The notes under the pieces: generated by a model | Databases searched by the model: none | What the model was told of the DNA's origin: nothing | Seen by the model: the letters and a program-made list of their open reading frames with translations, nothing else | Part shown: piece by piece, positions 60,713 through 64,000 of the stretch | Numbering within the stretch: position 1 is the first letter of the stretch | Layout: every line of letters begins with the position of its first letter | Position numbers and translations under genes: made by a program | Assembly: GCF_026262505.1 (NCBI RefSeq) | Contig: NC_067206.1 | Span: 22,831,896-22,895,895 of the forward strand | Length of the DNA stretch: 64,000 nucleotides | Origin: Trichomonas vaginalis G3 | Taxonomy: Eukaryota > Parabasalia > Trichomonadida > Trichomonadidae | Reading direction: 5' to 3'

Positions 60713-60860
60713 AGTGGGGCTTCCAGGCACTTCGTGCCTTCTAGCCCTGAGGATGAATGAGTATAATGAAGTTTTTTTTTCTTGGGGGATGGCTTCCAGG
60801 CACTTCGTGCCTTCTAGCCCCCGAAGATGTTTAGTATAAATGAAGTTCTTATATACGGGT
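60678..60860. repeat. Left terminus of element C
   Basis: Poly-A 60,678-60,709, hairpin motif 60,716-60,747, CTTGGGGGATGG linker, second hairpin motif 60,791-60,822 (inner stem GGCAC/GTGCC in both). Inverted relative to 40,556-40,685 of element B. A partial third motif (GGTCTTCCAGGAGC) follows at about 60,858. Confidence 0.75.
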
Positions 60861-61925
60861 CTTCCAGGAGCTTTTCACAAATTATATATGTTTTCATGTT
60901 TTGTCAAGACTTCTTCGTAAATGTTTTGTCAAGACTTCTTCGTAAATGTTTTGTCATGATTTCATCGTAAATGTTTTGTCAAGACTTCTTCGTAAATGTT
61001 TTGTCAAGATTTCATCGTAAATGTTTTGTCAAGACTTCTTCGTAATGAGTGTAAATGACCAAAAATATAATTTAGGGTAGAAGGTTATATCTAACCTCTT
61101 TTCTAACCTCTTTTCTACCCTCTTGAATTTGTCATGATTTCTTCGTAAAATGTTTTGTCAAGACTTCTTCGTAAAATGTTTTGTCAAGACTTCTTCGTAA
61201 ATGTTTTGTCATGATTTCATCGTAAATGTTTTGTCAAGACTTCTTCGTAAATGTTTTGTCAAGACTTCTTCGTAAATGTTTTGTCAAGACTTCTTCGTAA
61301 AATCAGACAAAAATAATGTTTAGGGTAGAAGGGTATATCTAACCTCTTTTCTAACCTCTTTTCTACCCTCTTGAATTTTCATGAAATTTACACCAAAAAT
61401 ATATTTTAGGGTAGAAGGGTATATCTAACCTCTTTTCTAACCTCTTTTCTACCCTCTTGAATTTTCATGAAATTTACACCAAAAATATACTACTAGGGTC
61501 ATTTACGAAGAAATCTCAACAAAGTCTTTACGATGAAGTCTTGACAAAGTCTTTACGAAGAAGTCTCAACAAAGTCTTTACGAAGAAGTCTCAACAAAGT
61601 CTTTACGAAGAAATTCATGAAAATTCAAGAGGGTAGAAATGAGGTTAGAAAGAGGTTAGATATACCCTTCTACCCTAAAATATTTTTGGGTCATTTACAC
61701 TCATTTACGAAGAAATCTCAACAAAGTCTTTACGAAGAAGTCTTAACAAAGTCTTTACGAAGAAGTCTCAACAAAGTCTTTACGAAGAAATTCATGAAAA
61801 TTCAAGAGGGTAGAAATGAGGTTAGAAAAGAGGTTAGATATACCCTTCTACCCTAAAATATATTTTTGGGTCATTTACACTCATTTACGAAGAAATCTCA
61901 ACAAAGTCTTTACGAAGAAGTCACA
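60861..61925. repeat. Repeat island at the end of element C
   Basis: Begins with GCTTTTCACAAATTATATAT, which matches in inverted form the stretch near 15,775-15,797 of element A. Then follow many 25-bp units around GTAAATGTTTTGTCAAGACT (60,895-61,300) and cassettes of the third sequence type, with GGTAGAAGG(G/T)TATATCTAACC followed by TCTTTTCTAACC (61,070-61,500). The same follows in inverted orientation (61,500-61,925; units around CTCAACAAAGTCTTTACG). No gene. Confidence 0.85.
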
Positions 61926-61966
61926 ATAAAACATCTGTCAAAAGCCTCTTTTTAACTTCACTTAAA

Positions 61967-63398
61967 ATGCCACGTAAGCTACGTAAGAATATACGTAAGA
62001 GGAAGAGAGCATTGAAACATCCAATAGTAAAACTGACACCACAACAACAGTTGCAACAACAAATGCTGAATGACCCCACTATGTTGCAACAAATGTCAAG
62101 CAAATCCTATGCTTTTAAACCGAGTTCTTGGTGCACAGAGTGGAGGTTTAAGAGCGGCACTTTTAGCGAAAATGGCAGGCTATGGTGGAGCTGCAGACGG
62201 AACAGCCTATAACCCTCAAAGTCAAATGAATTTGAGTTCACTCAAAAATCAAATAACAGATGTCAAAAAGTCAAACATAGACATACAGAAACAAATAAGT
62301 GAAAACGAAAAGAAACTAGAATATGACAGACACACAAAGAAACTCAATGAGTTAAACGTAGAGAAAAAGAAGAAAGAAGAACAACTGAAAGAACTAAGTA
62401 CAGAGGAATATGCGAAAAAAGTGTCAGAAAAAGCAGCAGAAGTAGCAAAAATGGAACAAGATGTTATAAATTTGAAAAACCATACTACTCAATATAAAGT
62501 ACTGAAAGATGAAGAGATAAAACAAAAAGCCCTGAAGACATATATGGATAGCGATGAGTATAAAAAAGAAGTTGAAGCAAATGTAAAGGCAGAAAAACTT
62601 TTACAGTTGCAAAACCAAACCGTACAGTATGAAAACTTAGCACAAGAAAGTAAAAATAACGACGCGGCTATGCAAAAGGCAATGAAAAGCTCAGAATATA
62701 TAAAAGCTAACAATGACTGGTTAGATGCCCAAGCCAACGCTAAAGCAGCCCAGCTTATAGGGTCAATAAGGACAAAAATACAAGCGGATGAAGACAGTTC
62801 AAATGAAGCTTTAACAAATGCTGACTTTAAGAAACGCCTTCGAAGCTCTTCATAGTAAGGTGAAACAAGTGAACGACTTCTCATCTGGAAAGAAACTGAA
62901 GTCTGAAGGTTTCGACAAAGAGTTAAAAGAAGTAGCACAAAATATGACGAAAATAACAGATGCAGCAACGAGACAGGCAGTTCAAAGTGCCTATGACGCC
63001 GTTAGAGCAACTGTTGTGAAAAGTCAAGAAAAAGAGTTACAACAGACCAAACAGACCTAGTAAATGCTTTCTTAAGAACGAAAAGTCAGGTAGGACATTA
63101 CGCTGCAGATGGAACATATGTGCCAGCTGGTGGAACTTATATACACCAAACCCTCCAAGAGAAGCACCTGCACCAGGACTACCTAAAACATTTACATCGT
63201 CACATGGACATAGACACAGGCATGCACCAAAACCAACACAACAACCAACAGTTCAAAACCCTGCACAACAACCAACAGTTCAAAATCCAGCACAACAACA
63301 ACAACCAGCACAGCAACCACCTCCACAACCAGCACAACAACCACAAACAGAGCAAGGACATAAAAGAAGTAGAGAACAAGGAAACCAAGAATTCTTAA
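61967..63398 (+). pseudogene. Q-rich coiled-coil terminal gene of element C, broken
   Basis: Counterpart of 38,789-40,283 of element B: basic start MPRKLRKNIRKRKRALKH, Q-rich part, glycine/alanine segment, long coiled coil and C-terminal Q/N/H repeats with a different repeat number. About three breaks. Upstream, AACATCTGTCAAAAGCCTCT keeps the inner end of the subterminal inverted repeat. Confidence 0.5.
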
Positions 63399-63401
63399 AA
63401 A

Positions 63402-64000
63402 TGCTTAAAGAAGAGTGTGGTTTCCCAGATACTGTTGACTTTAGTGACAGATATAAAGAAGCTATTGGAAAGTTCAAGGATGGAATACTGACCCGAACCT
63501 ATTTAGCTTTATGGCTCAGCACCAAAACGGATATAATCTCAAACCTGGAAAATACAAGCTCGCTAAGGGATATGATTTAATAGCATATCATCCAAATGAC
63601 ATGGATGAATTTACTCCGAGATATTTGATGTCAGAGCTAAATGACAATTCAACTTTCGTCATGAAACGCGTAAAAAATAGAGACGGAACGAAAGAACAAA
63701 GGCTTATGAATGCGGATGACGTAGATAGGGAAATTGTTGAAAACGGTCTCGGAATATATGAAATGCCAGCAGATGAGGTACAAGAACTCACAGGAAGAAC
63801 TAGTTCAGATACAACCAGACATGGAAGAAATAGTTCAGCAACAACAGCTAGAAGAGCCTGAAGGAAACGAACAAGTCACTCCTTTGGAAACTAACTTCAC
63901 AGAACTAGATGAAGATTTGGAACAGCCGAAAAATCTTGACCCTCAACAAGAGCATGAGGTGAATATGGAATCTTTCCAAGAGTCTAAGAAAGATTCGGCT
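63402..64000 (+). pseudogene. Start of the large virion-block gene of element C, broken and cut by the window edge
   Basis: Counterpart of about 38,180-38,786 of element B (MLKEECGFPDTVDFSDRYKE start, LKPGKYKLAKGYDLIAYHPN). Some breaks are visible; the rest lies outside the window. Confidence 0.45.

Larger units (their letters stand above)
60678..64000 (+). mobile_element. Virus-like element C (Maverick/Polinton-like), partial, runs off the right edge
   Basis: Starts with a 32-base poly-A tract and two hairpin motifs, then a repeat island and genes that mirror the right end of element B (38,200-40,283) in opposite orientation. Broken in several places within the visible 3.3 kb. It inserted only about 50 bases after the host gene at 59,491-60,630. 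Confidence 0.7.

Overview
The window looks like nuclear DNA of a trichomonad (Trichomonas vaginalis or a close parabasalid). The DNA is AT-rich and the genes are intronless with very short spacers. The mobile DNA is typical of the group: a MuDR-type MULE, an IS481EU-type DDE transposon with long terminal inverted repeats, and large Maverick/Polinton-like virus-derived elements. Host genes include a Rab-GAP (TBC) and a beta-helix surface protein with TPF repeats and an NPLY tail. The species is inferred, not proven.

Layout. (1) 1-15,983 is the end of virus-like element A, in reverse orientation. Left of about 14,113 the sequence is error-rich. It holds an N-run (2,120-2,143) followed by an about 11.1-kb noisy copy of 14,113-25,150, which is most likely an assembly artefact. 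The clean part carries small structural-type genes and a Dam-type methyltransferase. (2) 15,984-16,617 is a short gene-free spacer. (3) 16,623-40,685 is virus-like element B, about 24 kb, apparently bounded by the target duplication AAAGG. It encodes a family-B DNA polymerase, HNH protein, packaging-type ATPase, SF3-type helicase, capsid-like proteins and many small unknowns. An accessory island (24,655-30,206) is packed with tandem repeats and KilA-N/T5orf172-type genes. Several B genes are broken, so B is a fossil, though not an old one. No integrase was recognised. (4) 40,691-60,677 is about 20 kb of non-viral DNA: a MULE flanked by 90-bp direct repeats, an IS481EU-like transposon with a 954-bp element nested in its left inverted repeat, a truncated second MULE, tandem repeats, two arrays of perfect hairpins, and three host genes (surface protein, TBC protein, UVR-motif coiled-coil protein). 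(5) 60,678-64,000 is the start of virus-like element C, whose first genes mirror the right end of B.

The most striking feature is a pair of arrays (46,589-46,899 and 52,425-53,643). Both have a 250-bp period and both pack four long hairpins per unit in the same order. Their stem sequences differ, but the differences are paired so that the stems are kept. One array lies in a small inverted-repeat element inside a transposon end. The other also sits between short inverted repeats. This looks like an undescribed family of non-coding, structure-selected elements.

In element B, replication genes (polymerase, helicase) and virion-type genes (ATPase, capsid-like, amphipathic peptide) are arranged as in Polinton-like viruses. 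The accessory island looks like a recombining store of regulatory and partial gene cassettes.
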